NCBI GenBank assembly: GCA_029781135.1
Contig: JAKOXH010000051.1
Span: 1 to 64,000, forward strand
Length of the DNA: 64,000 nucleotides
Direction: 5' to 3'
DNA from: Planctomycetota bacterium
GTDB lineage: Bacteria > Planctomycetota > Planctomycetia > Pirellulales > Lacipirellulaceae
This document shows, one piece after another, positions 52,685 through 62,050 of the stretch; the first letter of the stretch is position 1; each line of letters starts with the position of its first letter. The notes under the pieces were generated by a model, which worked only from the letters and a program-made list of their open reading frames with translations, had not been told where the DNA came from and searched no databases. Position numbers and translations under genes: made by a program.

Positions 52685-55396
52685 TCAGTCGAAGGCCTTT
52701 TGAATTTGTCGCGTAATCGTTTGGCGGATCGCAAAGAAATCGGCCCATGGATCGTGTTTCATCTTTTCCAGGCGTTTAGGCAAGTTCTTGATCGTATACA
52801 TATCGGGGCGCGTACGGGCTGTAAGTTCATCCCAACTCAGTGGCGTAGCCACCGGGGCACCGCTGCGGCGGCGCGTGGAGTAGGAAGCAATGGCCGTGGC
52901 TCCCCGCTGGTTGCGCAAGTAATCGATGAAGACTTTTCCTACGCGTTGGGCCTTGCTCATGGTCGCCAGGTATTGATCCGGTGCATCCCGCGTGACCGCC
53001 TCCGCGACAGATTTCGCAAAGGCCTTGAGTTCGTCCCAGGTATTGCGGCGCGAGAGCGGCACGACAACGTGCAGGCCCTTACCGCCGGATGTGCGCAGAA
53101 ATGTCTTAAGCCCGGCCGACTCGAGTCGTTCACGAACATCATGCGCACCGGCAATGACCTGCTTCCAATCCACATCTGCACCGGGATCGAGGTCGAACAC
53201 AAGTTGATCGGGCCGTTCGAGGTTGTCCTCGCGTGCCGGCCAAGGGTGGATTTCCAAAACACCCATCTGAACAAGCGCCACGAGGCCCGCGACATCGTCG
53301 ACCGCGACGTATTCTTCCGGTTTGCCTTTCACTTCGACCGTGGCGCCGCGGACGGCCTCGGGCAGCGAACCGGTGAAGTGTTTCTGGTAGAAGCACTCGC
53401 CTTCCGCACCTTCGGGGCAGCGAACCAGTGTGAGCGGCCGGCCCGCGACGTAGGGCAGAATCCAATCGGCGACGCGTTCGTAATACTCGGCCAAGTCCTG
53501 TTTGGTGATGCCTTGGTCAGCATATAGAACGCGATCGGGATGCGTCAGCCGCACGCCCGCAACCGTTACATCCCCAGATTTGGCCTGCGGTCGCTTTTGC
53601 TCTCGATTCGCGGATTTCACCGTTGTTGTGAACGAATTGTTGGACTGCGACGTTGCTGCGGCATGGCGATGCCGGACGTTAGCACTGCCGTGACCTATTT
53701 TCTTGGGTCGTTCGCGTGCAACCTCTTGAGCGGGCTTGTCTTCGCGTAAACCATTGAAACTCGGATGACGCAGCCGCCCGTCCGACGTCCATTCCGTGAA
53801 CTCAACCTCGCCGACGAGTTCTGGTTTCACCCAGGTAACTCCACGGCGCTCCGCACTCGTTAAGCGGCCTACGAACGGCGAGGCAGTGATCTTCCGGGTC
53901 TTAAGTTCCGCGGTAAGTTGTTTGAGCGTTTGCGTCGTAAAACCCGTGCCCACGCGGCCGGCGTAAACGAGTTTGTCCTTATCGTAATAGCCGAGTAGGA
54001 GGGCACCAAACCCGACGCGTGACCCTTCTGGTTTCGAGTATCCGCCGATCACGAACTCCTGCTGCTTGAGGCACTTCACTTTCAACCAATCAGGCGATCG
54101 GAACTCGTGATATGCACTGTCGATGCGTTTGGCGACGATGCCTTCCATGGCTGCCCGGCAGGCCTGCTGCAACACATCGCTGCCTTGCCCCTGAATATGA
54201 TCGCTATAGCGGACAACGCCGTCGTTCGCGGAGTTCGCCGCCGACAAGATGGCGGCCAGCAGTCCCTTGCGCTTCAGCAGCGACACCGCGGTTAGGTCGT
54301 AGCCATTGAAGTACGGCAGGTCAAACACATAGTAAACGAGTGAGTTCACATCGCCCGTTTTCATGGAATTCTGCAGCTTCTGAAAGTTCGAAACGCCATG
54401 GGCGTCTAGCGCTACGACTTCGCCATCCAGAATAGTCGACGACACCGACAGCTTTGCGACTGCATCAGCAACAACCTGAAATCGTGCCGTCCAGTCGTTG
54501 TGGTTGCGCGTGATCAGCCGCACTTTGCCGGCCTCGTCGACGTGGGCCAAGATGCGATAGCCGTCGAACTTGAGTTCGTGAATCCAGTCTTCCCCTGCTG
54601 GTACGCCGGTACTCAAAGTCGCCAGTTGGGGGTTAAATATTTTTGGAAGAGCGGCGCGGCGGGAGCCTTCGAGGTCTTGCAGGTTCGCAATTGCATCTGG
54701 TCGCCGCCGGAATTTCTTGCCGTTTCGTGCAGGCTTTGAACGTAGTTGACGCGGCCGACCGTTATGTTTTGACGCCTTCTTGGTTTTGTGGCTTCGTCCG
54801 TTCTTTCTGCTCGACCAAACAGCATCGGAATCGGCGGCGATCTCGTCGAGATCACGGTTCGTTTTAACACTGCGCGGCTCCCGAGTGAGAACATCGTATT
54901 TCGCCGTCGCCTTCGCGACCGCATCCCGATGTTTGATGAGCAGCCAATTCTTGCCGCCTGCGCCGGCGCGGCCGCCCATGCGCACCAAGGCCCAACTGCC
55001 GTGGAGCTTTTCGCCATTCAACTTGAACTTTAGTCGGCCCGACTTGAAACCTTGAGTCGCATCTTCTTCCGGTTCCCAGGTGCCCTCATCCCATACCATC
55101 ACCGTCCCGCCCCCGTATTCGCCTTGCGGAATGACACCCTCAAAACTCGCGTATTCCAAGGGATGGTCTTCCACCTGCACGGCGAGCGATTTCACGACAG
55201 GATCAAGGCTTGGCCCTTTCGGAATGGCCCAACTTTTCAACGTGCCATCGTGCTCCAACCGGAAGTCGTAGTGCAGTCGGCTGGCAGCGTGTTTTTGGAT
55301 GACGTAGCGCCGGCCTTTCGCCGGCTTCGCCTTGACCCCTGCCGGCTCCGGCGTCTTCTTGAAATTGCGTTTACGCTTGTATTCCGTAAGCGACAT
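52685..55396 (-). CDS. ligD: Multifunctional DNA ligase D (phosphoesterase-ligase-polymerase)
   Basis: 903 residues with the order phosphoesterase, ligase, polymerase, as in Pseudomonas. The N-terminal 3'-phosphoesterase has HAASRLHYDFRLEHDG and PQGEYGGGTV. The ATP-dependent ligase has K276 as nucleophile in ELKFDGYRI. The primase-like polymerase (about 605-895) has VFDLDPGADVDW for metal binding. It repairs double-strand breaks by end joining together with Ku, whose gene ends 118 nt upstream on the same strand. Lys/Arg-rich linkers separate the domains. Confidence 0.96.
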   Translation of the reverse strand: MSLTEYKRKRNFKKTPEPAGVKAKPAKGRRYVIQKHAASRLHYDFRLEHDGTLKSWAIPKGPSLDPVVKSLAVQVEDHPLEYASFEGVIPQGEYGGGTVMVWDEGTWEPEEDATQGFKSGRLKFKLNGEKLHGSWALVRMGGRAGAGGKNWLLIKHRDAVAKATAKYDVLTREPRSVKTNRDLDEIAADSDAVWSSRKNGRSHKTKKASKHNGRPRQLRSKPARNGKKFRRRPDAIANLQDLEGSRRAALPKIFNPQLATLSTGVPAGEDWIHELKFDGYRILAHVDEAGKVRLITRNHNDWTARFQVVADAVAKLSVSSTILDGEVVALDAHGVSNFQKLQNSMKTGDVNSLVYYVFDLPYFNGYDLTAVSLLKRKGLLAAILSAANSANDGVVRYSDHIQGQGSDVLQQACRAAMEGIVAKRIDSAYHEFRSPDWLKVKCLKQQEFVIGGYSKPEGSRVGFGALLLGYYDKDKLVYAGRVGTGFTTQTLKQLTAELKTRKITASPFVGRLTSAERRGVTWVKPELVGEVEFTEWTSDGRLRHPSFNGLREDKPAQEVARERPKKIGHGSANVRHRHAAATSQSNNSFTTTVKSANREQKRPQAKSGDVTVAGVRLTHPDRVLYADQGITKQDLAEYYERVADWILPYVAGRPLTLVRCPEGAEGECFYQKHFTGSLPEAVRGATVEVKGKPEEYVAVDDVAGLVALVQMGVLEIHPWPAREDNLERPDQLVFDLDPGADVDWKQVIAGAHDVRERLESAGLKTFLRTSGGKGLHVVVPLSRRNTWDELKAFAKSVAEAVTRDAPDQYLATMSKAQRVGKVFIDYLRNQRGATAIASYSTRRRSGAPVATPLSWDELTARTRPDMYTIKNLPKRLEKMKHDPWADFFAIRQTITRQIQKAFD

Positions 55397-55514
55397 AGGT
55401 CAGCCGGTCTTATCCGAACAGTGGTTTAGTGCGATCGCCCTCGATATTGCCCTTGAATAGGTGCCGGCAAGATCTTTTCAGGCATTGTCAACGGTCGTTA
55501 ACCGTGTTTCCAGT

Positions 55515-56393
55515 TCATCCGGCTTGTCTCGCCCGGTTTCGGCGCCGGGGCGTGCTCTTTCCCGATTTCACGTTTCGCGTCGCTCGCGAGCGGCCTTTAG
55601 CAGCATGCGCGACACTCCGCCTTAGAACATCCATAAAGTTTATTGTCTGACTGATCGGCGCTTCGCTGTTCTCCACTTGCGCGACCGCCGCGGTGTCACC
55701 AGCTTCCACCTTCCGTTGCACTAATTTCATTAACGCCGCTCGATATTCATCATGGAATTGGGCCGCATTCCATTTTGCCATCATGCCCTCGATCAACTTA
55801 GTTGCAAGTTCGATTTCTTTCCGTTTGACTCCATATTTGCGGAGGTCGCTGCTTGGTAAACCAAACTCAGCCAGGCCAACTAGTTCCTGATCGTAGCGGA
55901 GCAATTCCAATACCAATGCGGGGCCTTCGGCGATGAGAGCGGCGAGATATTGACGCGCGCGAATCACGACTTTCGCAATGCCCGCTCTTCCTGCTTTACG
56001 TATCGCCTCGCGGAGCAGCACGTAACCCTTTTCACCCTTGCTGTCCGGAACCAGCACGTAGGGTCGCTCGAAATAGCGGATATCAATGTCATTGAGGTCA
56101 ATGAACTGCTCGATTTCAATGACGCGGGTCATTTCCGGCGAAGCATGTTCGAGTTCGTCTTCGCTGAGCAAAACGTAGTTCCCATCCGCGTATTCGTAGC
56201 CCTTAACGATCTTGTCCCAGGGAACTTCTTCACCAGTTTCCTCGTTCACTCGCTCGTAACGAACTCGCGCCGCGTTGCGACTGTCAATCAATCGAAAGCT
56301 GAGGTCGCCCAGCCGTTGTTCACCGGCATAAAGCACGACCGGGACGTTGACAAGACCGAACGATATGTGGCCTTTCCAAATAGGACGGGACAT
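55515..56393 (-). CDS. ku: Ku DNA end-binding protein
   Basis: 292 residues from the ATG at 56393, with GGGGGAG seven bases upstream; the longer frame to 56537 is not used. It starts with the family-typical SRPIWKGHISFGLVNVPV, and the core has VPWDKIVKGYEYADGNYVLL. The basic C-terminus (RRRNRARQAG) is the lysine/arginine-rich tail of bacterial Ku. It forms a ring on broken DNA ends and recruits LigD. Confidence 0.96.
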   Translation of the reverse strand: MSRPIWKGHISFGLVNVPVVLYAGEQRLGDLSFRLIDSRNAARVRYERVNEETGEEVPWDKIVKGYEYADGNYVLLSEDELEHASPEMTRVIEIEQFIDLNDIDIRYFERPYVLVPDSKGEKGYVLLREAIRKAGRAGIAKVVIRARQYLAALIAEGPALVLELLRYDQELVGLAEFGLPSSDLRKYGVKRKEIELATKLIEGMMAKWNAAQFHDEYRAALMKLVQRKVEAGDTAAVAQVENSEAPISQTINFMDVLRRSVAHAAKGRSRATRNVKSGKSTPRRRNRARQAG

Positions 56394-56589
56394 GTGTTTG
56401 CTCCCCCAGAAATGCGTCTCGTGGCAGTCTGGCAAAGGGACAGGTTGCCGGCCCAAGGTGTTTTCAAGATGTCCCCAGGCATGAGTGACCGCTAGCAATG
56501 CTAGCACTCTTTGTGCCATGACTACCCCCGGGAACATGATTGCTGAAACGCAAAGAGGTAGTTACCCCCAGGCCGAAGAGGAATGATTC

Positions 56590-57639
56590 TTACAGCTTGC
56601 GGAGAAATGTGGCGAGCAGTTGCTCATCGATACCGAATGGGTGGGACCGCTTTGGACAAAAACGCCGGAGAACGGCGGGGAAATCTCCGTTTAGAAAGGC
56701 CTCGATAAGACCACTATGGACGTAATACTTTCGACAGATTGTCGGAGTATTTCCTAACGCTTCAGAGACCGTGTTGATTGCCTTCCGCATCACTCTCTTG
56801 CGCGCGGCGAGACTGTCCGCCTGTCCGGCGCGATAAAATATGCCAGCCGCGACCGCCGACGCTTTCCAAGTTCGAAAATCCTTGGCAGTAAAAGGATGCC
56901 GAGTTCGTTCATGCAGGTACGAGTTTACAGCGGCTGAGTCGACGGAGTGGATTCCGCCATCGGTATCGCGATATTGGAAGACGCGCGCTCCAGGCAGCCT
57001 TTTGAGCTCTTTCAGAAGGCGAACCAGTCGCCGTTCGGTCACCTCGGCTTGCCGGATAGAACCTCCCTTGGCGCGGAAGTGGAGTACGGCCCTGCCACTT
57101 TGAAACGTCACATGGCGATTACGAAGCGTGGCCAGGCCGTAAGAGCCATTTTCGCGCACGTATTCTTCGTTGCCGATCCGGATGGAAGTCAAATCCAAGA
57201 GCGCAACCATGCCGGCCAGCACTCGCGTTTGCGATAGACCCGGCCTACGTAAGTCGTGCGGAATCCGGCATCGCAACTGCGGCAAAAAACGTGGTACAGC
57301 CTTTAACCGCCAAAATTTGGCGGCATTGGAAACTTCGCGCCAAGCTTCGTGGTAAAGATACTGTTTCCGGCCGCGCAGGTCGCGGCCGGTGGCCTGCAGG
57401 TGGCCAGCGGCATGGCGGCAAATCCACACGTCGGTCCATGCCGGTGGAATCGCCAACGTTTCAATCCGTCTGAGTTGACGTTGGTCGCGAAGACGCCTGC
57501 CATGGCCGTTGAAGTATATGAAACCCTTACCATTAAGCTGCCGCTGGATCCCGGGTTCGTCATCCAATACATAACGAAGATCGGCGATGCGAGCCAGTTC
57601 CTCCGGCGAGAACTCGATGTTCGGCTTGAGAGCGTTCAT
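56590..57639 (-). CDS. DNA topoisomerase IB (poxvirus-like)
   Basis: 349 residues, normal for the bacterial family. The core shows LTSIRIGNEEYVRENGSYGLATL, read in pieces (SIRIGNEEY, GSYGLATLR), and RHPFTAKDFRTW. The catalytic tyrosine is in NTPTICRKYYVHSG (Y305/Y306). It relaxes supercoils through a 3'-phosphotyrosine link. It lies upstream of ku on the same strand with about 200 nt between and is next to other repair genes, a common setting for bacterial TopIB. Confidence 0.93.
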   Translation of the reverse strand: MNALKPNIEFSPEELARIADLRYVLDDEPGIQRQLNGKGFIYFNGHGRRLRDQRQLRRIETLAIPPAWTDVWICRHAAGHLQATGRDLRGRKQYLYHEAWREVSNAAKFWRLKAVPRFLPQLRCRIPHDLRRPGLSQTRVLAGMVALLDLTSIRIGNEEYVRENGSYGLATLRNRHVTFQSGRAVLHFRAKGGSIRQAEVTERRLVRLLKELKRLPGARVFQYRDTDGGIHSVDSAAVNSYLHERTRHPFTAKDFRTWKASAVAAGIFYRAGQADSLAARKRVMRKAINTVSEALGNTPTICRKYYVHSGLIEAFLNGDFPAVLRRFCPKRSHPFGIDEQLLATFLRKL

Positions 57640-57701
57640 TTGTGGCGGAGCGATTCCTCAATTGGTTCTATCGTTGGCGAAGACAATATAAGTTCATCGA
57701 A

Positions 57702-58346
57702 TTAGCTCTTTTGCTTCGCGTGTTGCTGAGCGCGTCGCAGATCGCTTACTAATTCAGCGCGTTTCACATCGCGGTCCGCCTTGTCGGGCACTCGAAGAAC
57801 GGCCGACGGATGATACGTGGCCGTGATCCAAGCCGCGTCCTCGCCCTTGAAAAACGTGCCACGTTGCTGCGTGAGACGGAATTCACGTCCTAACACGGCT
57901 TGGGCCGCCGTCGCGCCCAAGCAGACGACGACTTGCGGCTTAACCACCAAAATTTCTGCAGCCAACCAGGGACGGCAGGCTTCGATCTGTCGCGTCGTTG
58001 GCTTCTTGTGCAGCCGACGTTTGCCACGCGGTTCCCAGCGGAAATGTTTCACGGCGTTCGTCAAATAAATCTCCTCGCGTGCAATACCCGATTCCAAAAG
58101 CACCTCGTCAAGTAGCCGGCCGGCGGGGCCGACAAACGGATGCCCCTGCCTGTCTTCCTCGTCCCCCGGCACTTCTCCCAGTAGTACCAGCCGGGCGTTG
58201 CTAGGCCCCTCGCCAAACACGGTTTGGGTCGCATCTTTATAGAGGTCGCAGCCTTCGCACCGAGCGGCGGCCTCGCGCAGCGACTTCAGACTGAGTCGCG
58301 TGGGCAAGAACCGTTCGGCAGACGTGCGTTCGGGCATCGTGGCCAC
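57702..58346 (-). CDS. UdgX-type uracil-DNA glycosylase (Fe-S, family 4-related)
   Basis: 214 residues from GTG 58346 (211 from ATG 58337). Motif A is GEVPGDEED (residues 57-65), close to the UdgX GEQPGDQED. The extra loop KRRLHKKP with H113 corresponds to the UdgX KRRIH loop, whose histidine forms a covalent bond to the uracil site in the mycobacterial protein. Cys30, Cys33, Cys124 and Cys142 are placed to bind the 4Fe-4S cluster, and HPSAVLR is the second active-site motif. It would recognise and trap uracil in DNA. It ends 62 nt before the TopIB start, on the same strand. Confidence 0.85.
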   Translation of the reverse strand: MATMPERTSAERFLPTRLSLKSLREAAARCEGCDLYKDATQTVFGEGPSNARLVLLGEVPGDEEDRQGHPFVGPAGRLLDEVLLESGIAREEIYLTNAVKHFRWEPRGKRRLHKKPTTRQIEACRPWLAAEILVVKPQVVVCLGATAAQAVLGREFRLTQQRGTFFKGEDAAWITATYHPSAVLRVPDKADRDVKRAELVSDLRRAQQHAKQKS

Positions 58347-58574
58347 AAATTTCCGTAAAATCGATCACCAATTTCGGTTCGTCACGTGGCGAACCAATTA
58401 GCAAGACGTATGCCACGCCCCAGCTTTTCGGATAGTCGACTGTGCTCGAAGTTCGATGATGTGTACTCCACGGGCCTCGGACCCAAGATTATGATGGCAA
58501 ACTGACGCACCTTGGATTATTCCAGGGTCGTTCGGTACCGAACCTGCCCCACTTCCGTTGTCGAGTGAACCACC

Positions 58575-59471
58575 ATGGCCAAAACACACCGTCTCGATCA
58601 CCAACCGTTTATCGTTCCACCAGGAAAGAGAATTCAGCTTAAGGACTACGATCCGGGTTTCACGGGCGGCATCAGTGACAAAGCCGCTGCCAAAGACGCC
58701 CTCTTAGAGGACGTTTCCGAGCTGGCCAACATGCAAGACGTGTTTTGGGCCAGCAAGTCACATGCGATGGTGATCATCTTTCAGGCGCTCGACGCTGCCG
58801 GTAAGGATAGCACCATTGAGCACGTGATGTCGGGAGTCAATCCGCAGGGCGTGAACGTCTACAGTTTCAAAGCCCCCACGGAGGACGAGCGGCTGCACCA
58901 CTTCTTGTGGCGGCCGATTCGCGTACTTCCGCCGGCGGGCATGATCGCGATTTTCAATCGCTCCTACTACGAAGAAGTTCTGGTCGTGCGAGTTCATCCC
59001 GAGTTTCTCGCAAGCCAGCCGCTCACCGCCGACGCTCGCCAGAAAGGCCTCGACCACGTTTGGCAAACGCGATACGAGAATATCAACTCCTTCGAACATA
59101 CGCTCACGAAAGAGAATACGCACATTGTGAAGTTCTTCTTGAACGTTTCACGCAAGGAGCAGCGGAAGCGGTTTTTGCAGCGGCTCGAAAATCCTGAAAA
59201 GAACTGGAAGTTTTCCGCCGCCGACCTGAAAGAGCGGCAACATTGGGACGACTATCAGCAAGCCTACGAAGACATGCTCAGCGCGACGAGCACCGAATCG
59301 TCCCCGTGGTATGTCATTCCAGCCGACAAAAAATGGTTCATGCGAGCGGCCGTGGCGGATATCATCACCGCCCGCTTACGCGCGCTAGAAGTTAAGTACC
59401 CGGCGGTGCCGGAAAATGAGCTGGCCGCACTTGCCGAGGCGAAACGCCAGCTGCAGGCGGAAAAGGAATGA
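58575..59471 (+). CDS. PPK2-family polyphosphate:nucleotide phosphotransferase
   Basis: 298 residues. Walker A is FQALDAAGKDSTIEHVM, preceded by a strand (HAMVIIF). The lid and the second motif (FNRSYYEEVLVVRVHPEFL) match PPK2, a P-loop kinase that transfers phosphate from polyphosphate to nucleotides. The single kinase domain and length fit class I or III; the nucleotide preference cannot be read from sequence. It is divergent from the UdgX gene. Confidence 0.9.
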   Translation: MAKTHRLDHQPFIVPPGKRIQLKDYDPGFTGGISDKAAAKDALLEDVSELANMQDVFWASKSHAMVIIFQALDAAGKDSTIEHVMSGVNPQGVNVYSFKAPTEDERLHHFLWRPIRVLPPAGMIAIFNRSYYEEVLVVRVHPEFLASQPLTADARQKGLDHVWQTRYENINSFEHTLTKENTHIVKFFLNVSRKEQRKRFLQRLENPEKNWKFSAADLKERQHWDDYQQAYEDMLSATSTESSPWYVIPADKKWFMRAAVADIITARLRALEVKYPAVPENELAALAEAKRQLQAEKE

Positions 59472-59483
59472 GCACAAATTGCC

Positions 59484-59517
59484 CCGGCGCAAGATGTGTT
59501 GTTGCCGATTGCGCCGG
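59484..59517. terminator. 9-bp-stem hairpin after the PPK2 gene
   Basis: CCGGCGCAA (59484-59492) pairs with TTGCGCCGG (59509-59517) across a 16-nt loop, 12 nt after the stop. There is no T-run, so it may be a terminator or another repeat. Confidence 0.45.
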
Positions 59518-59683
59518 CGATAGCGTTGGCGTATAGCCGGCCAATGTGGTCCGCCACCCCCTTCTCCGCGCGAATTTGAGCTAGGGTTTATATGGTCTCC
59601 CTGAGGGGGTGTGCCCTAGCTTTTCATTGTTATGGTTACGGTCGTTATGGACCGATTACGCCGGTTTGAGGGCCGCAGTGCAC

Positions 59684-61516
59684 ATGTCGCCTGAAATCCT
59701 CTTACATTTGGGGCCGCCGGTAATTTCGGCGTTTGCCGGCGGCGGGCTCGGCTGGTGGCTACGTGGACGGCCCGCTCGGAAGCCGTCGAAACCGCGGGAG
59801 ACGCCGCGCAAACACCAAACGACACAAATACTTCAGAGTTTACAGGCCGCTGCCGAGACCGTGCGAACGTGCATCGAACAGCATAGCGAGTGCATCCGCA
59901 CGATCCAAGCTGAACTCAAAGAAACCACCGCCACGGAACCGGCCATCATCACGCAGTTGGCCGAATCGATCATCGAATCGAACAGTCTCGTACAACACCA
60001 GTGCAACGACATTCGCGGCGAGATCGTCAACAAACGCAAGGAAATCCGCGACAGCCTAGCCAACTCCGAAGGCTTGCTATTTACATTCGCGGCCCTTGAT
60101 CGCCAACAACAAGCGTACAGCCAAGTACTTATGTCGCTCGAAGTCCTGGCGGCAGAACTTGCTGGCGATATTAAAGGGCACGGTCAGCGGCTGGAGAAAA
60201 TCACGGGTGGCTTGGAGAATACCGCGGGCCGCTCGGCGGATGATATCGCGAAGGCCATTACCAACATTCTGGATGCCACCGCCGACGTCGAGAAACGCAT
60301 CGATGCTGCGGAAAGGCAGATTGCCGATCAAGCGGAAAGCGTGCAGATGCAGGCAATTCTCACGCATACCGATCTATTGACTGCTCTGCCCAACCGCCGC
60401 GCATTTGAAGCAGAACTAGAGAAAGCGGCACTCCCGGTTGGCCGCGCGCCGATTTCGACCGTCATCTTCGTAGACCTAGATGGCTTCGCTCAGCTCAACG
60501 ACGAATATGGCCACCAAGGTGGTGACGTGATTTTGCGGCAGGCCGCCGGGATCGTCAAGAAAATGGCTCGTGGCCGCGACTTGGTGGCACGTTTCTCCGG
60601 CGACACGTTCGCGTTGCTTTTGAATCAAACTACGATGCACGATGCGATCCCGGTTGCCGAACGCCTGCGGAAAGCGCTCAGCGAGGCGGGCTTCAGTCAA
60701 GGCACGCGGCCCCTGCGCGTGACGGCCAGTGTCGGCATTGCCCAGTTAAGTGCCGAGGAATTGACGGCGGCAAACACCGAGCGTGTCACGCAGGCCCTGG
60801 ATGCCGCTAAAGCGGCTGGGGGAAATGTCTGCTTCCGTCACGATGGCGCAACCTGCCACCCAGTTTCATCCGCCTTTCAAACCAAAGCGCAGCGTGAGGC
60901 CGAAGAGTCAATGACGTTGGCGGCGCTCTGGCGCGATGCGACGAGTGCCATCCTGCCTACAAATAACGAACCGGCGGGACCATCGGCGAGCTCTATGTCA
61001 GCCGATGGGCTGCCCGAACTTTCAGGCCGTTCCCTCTTCGCAGCGAATCTGGCCCGCCGTTTGGCTGAGTGGAAACGTGGTGGGGCGAGTGTCTCGGTCG
61101 CCTTGTTGCGGGTCGATCAGATTGATGGCCTGGTCAGCCGGTTTGGCGAAAAGGCCCAAGGATTCATCCGGCAGGTCATGGGGCGATTGATGCAAGCCAC
61201 CACCCGTGACATGGACGAGCGCTGCGAATTCGAAGATGGGCTATTCGCTCTCATCCTCCCAGGGACGGACGAACCTACGGCGATTGCCATTGCCGACCGG
61301 CTCTGTGCCCAGGTTCGGCAGTGCAAGGTACGCATTGGCAACGATCTTTGGAGCCTGACCGCCAGTATCGGCGTTACTCACTGTAGTGTGACCACCCGCG
61401 TCATGGACATCATTCTCAGTGCTGAAGCCGCCCTGCTCGCGGCCGCGGAGCGGGGTGGCGACGCCGTGCGAATTGGGGAGACCGTGCTAGACCCCCTCGC
61501 AACCACGCCGCGTTAG
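59684..61516 (+). CDS. Membrane protein with coiled coil and two degenerate GGDEF domains
   Basis: 610 residues from the ATG at 59684, which is at the start of the hydrophobic segment (PPVISAFAGGGLGWWL). A long polar helical region (about residues 35-225) looks like a coiled coil. The first GGDEF domain (about 235-380) has LTALPNRRAFEAEL and IFVDLDGFAQLNDEYGHQGGD, but the active-site motif reads SGDTF instead of GGDEF. The second (about 450-605) is more eroded, with EDGLF at that place. It is probably a c-di-GMP-related sensor or scaffold rather than a working diguanylate cyclase. It is monocistronic. Confidence 0.82.
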   Translation: MSPEILLHLGPPVISAFAGGGLGWWLRGRPARKPSKPRETPRKHQTTQILQSLQAAAETVRTCIEQHSECIRTIQAELKETTATEPAIITQLAESIIESNSLVQHQCNDIRGEIVNKRKEIRDSLANSEGLLFTFAALDRQQQAYSQVLMSLEVLAAELAGDIKGHGQRLEKITGGLENTAGRSADDIAKAITNILDATADVEKRIDAAERQIADQAESVQMQAILTHTDLLTALPNRRAFEAELEKAALPVGRAPISTVIFVDLDGFAQLNDEYGHQGGDVILRQAAGIVKKMARGRDLVARFSGDTFALLLNQTTMHDAIPVAERLRKALSEAGFSQGTRPLRVTASVGIAQLSAEELTAANTERVTQALDAAKAAGGNVCFRHDGATCHPVSSAFQTKAQREAEESMTLAALWRDATSAILPTNNEPAGPSASSMSADGLPELSGRSLFAANLARRLAEWKRGGASVSVALLRVDQIDGLVSRFGEKAQGFIRQVMGRLMQATTRDMDERCEFEDGLFALILPGTDEPTAIAIADRLCAQVRQCKVRIGNDLWSLTASIGVTHCSVTTRVMDIILSAEAALLAAAERGGDAVRIGETVLDPLATTPR

Positions 61517-62050
61517 TTTCCCCGCCCGATGGAATACCGAACCAGTCGATTCGGGGGCAGGCGGTGCCAGGAGGATGTCTCAGTGCGGCCAACGGACAGC
61601 CGCCGAGGCATTTTTCGCTTCGCACATTTGCGGCCGGCGAATCTTTTTTTCAAAAAATTGCCGCTGGGCCGCTTGCCGCCACTGCGCGCCTGCGAATCAT
61701 TGCTATAACACGTGTATTGATCCTTTGAGCAGGCCGCACTTTGCTGATTGTCTGTTCAGGGATGCCTCCAATGTGGCTGATACGAGGTTGACACATCGGC
61801 CCGGGAATTCTTTAATTCCGGCGGCCGAACTGCCCGCGATTCGTGTGATAGTCCGAACTGGCCTTTACGAATTGGCGATCAGCACGTATTTCAGTCCCAC
61901 AAGCAGGGAATTTCGATGCCAGGCCGCAGGCGGGGTGGATCATCGCGCGGCGGTAGGCATCGGCCGACATTGAGGTTGGCGGCACGATACAGGCTTCGAG
62001 CCGGGCAGTATCGTGTGGTGTGACGGACGGCTCGATATGGAGCACCATGG
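61517..62050. other. Intergenic gap with an A/T tract
   Basis: 534 bases without a credible gene in any frame. The only feature that stands out is a short AT-rich run (CTTTTTTTCAAAAAATT, near 61650), unusual in this GC-rich sequence. No RNA structure was recognised. Confidence 0.5.

Noticed and set aside
56394..56537. Upstream extension of the Ku frame
   Set aside because: Ku proteins start at the SRPIWKG block; the ATG at 56393 has a strong ribosome-binding site.
61575..61973. Possible 132-residue Cys-rich gene before the KamA gene
   Set aside because: Cysteines do not form a motif, the frame crosses the AT-rich tract, and nothing resembles a known family.
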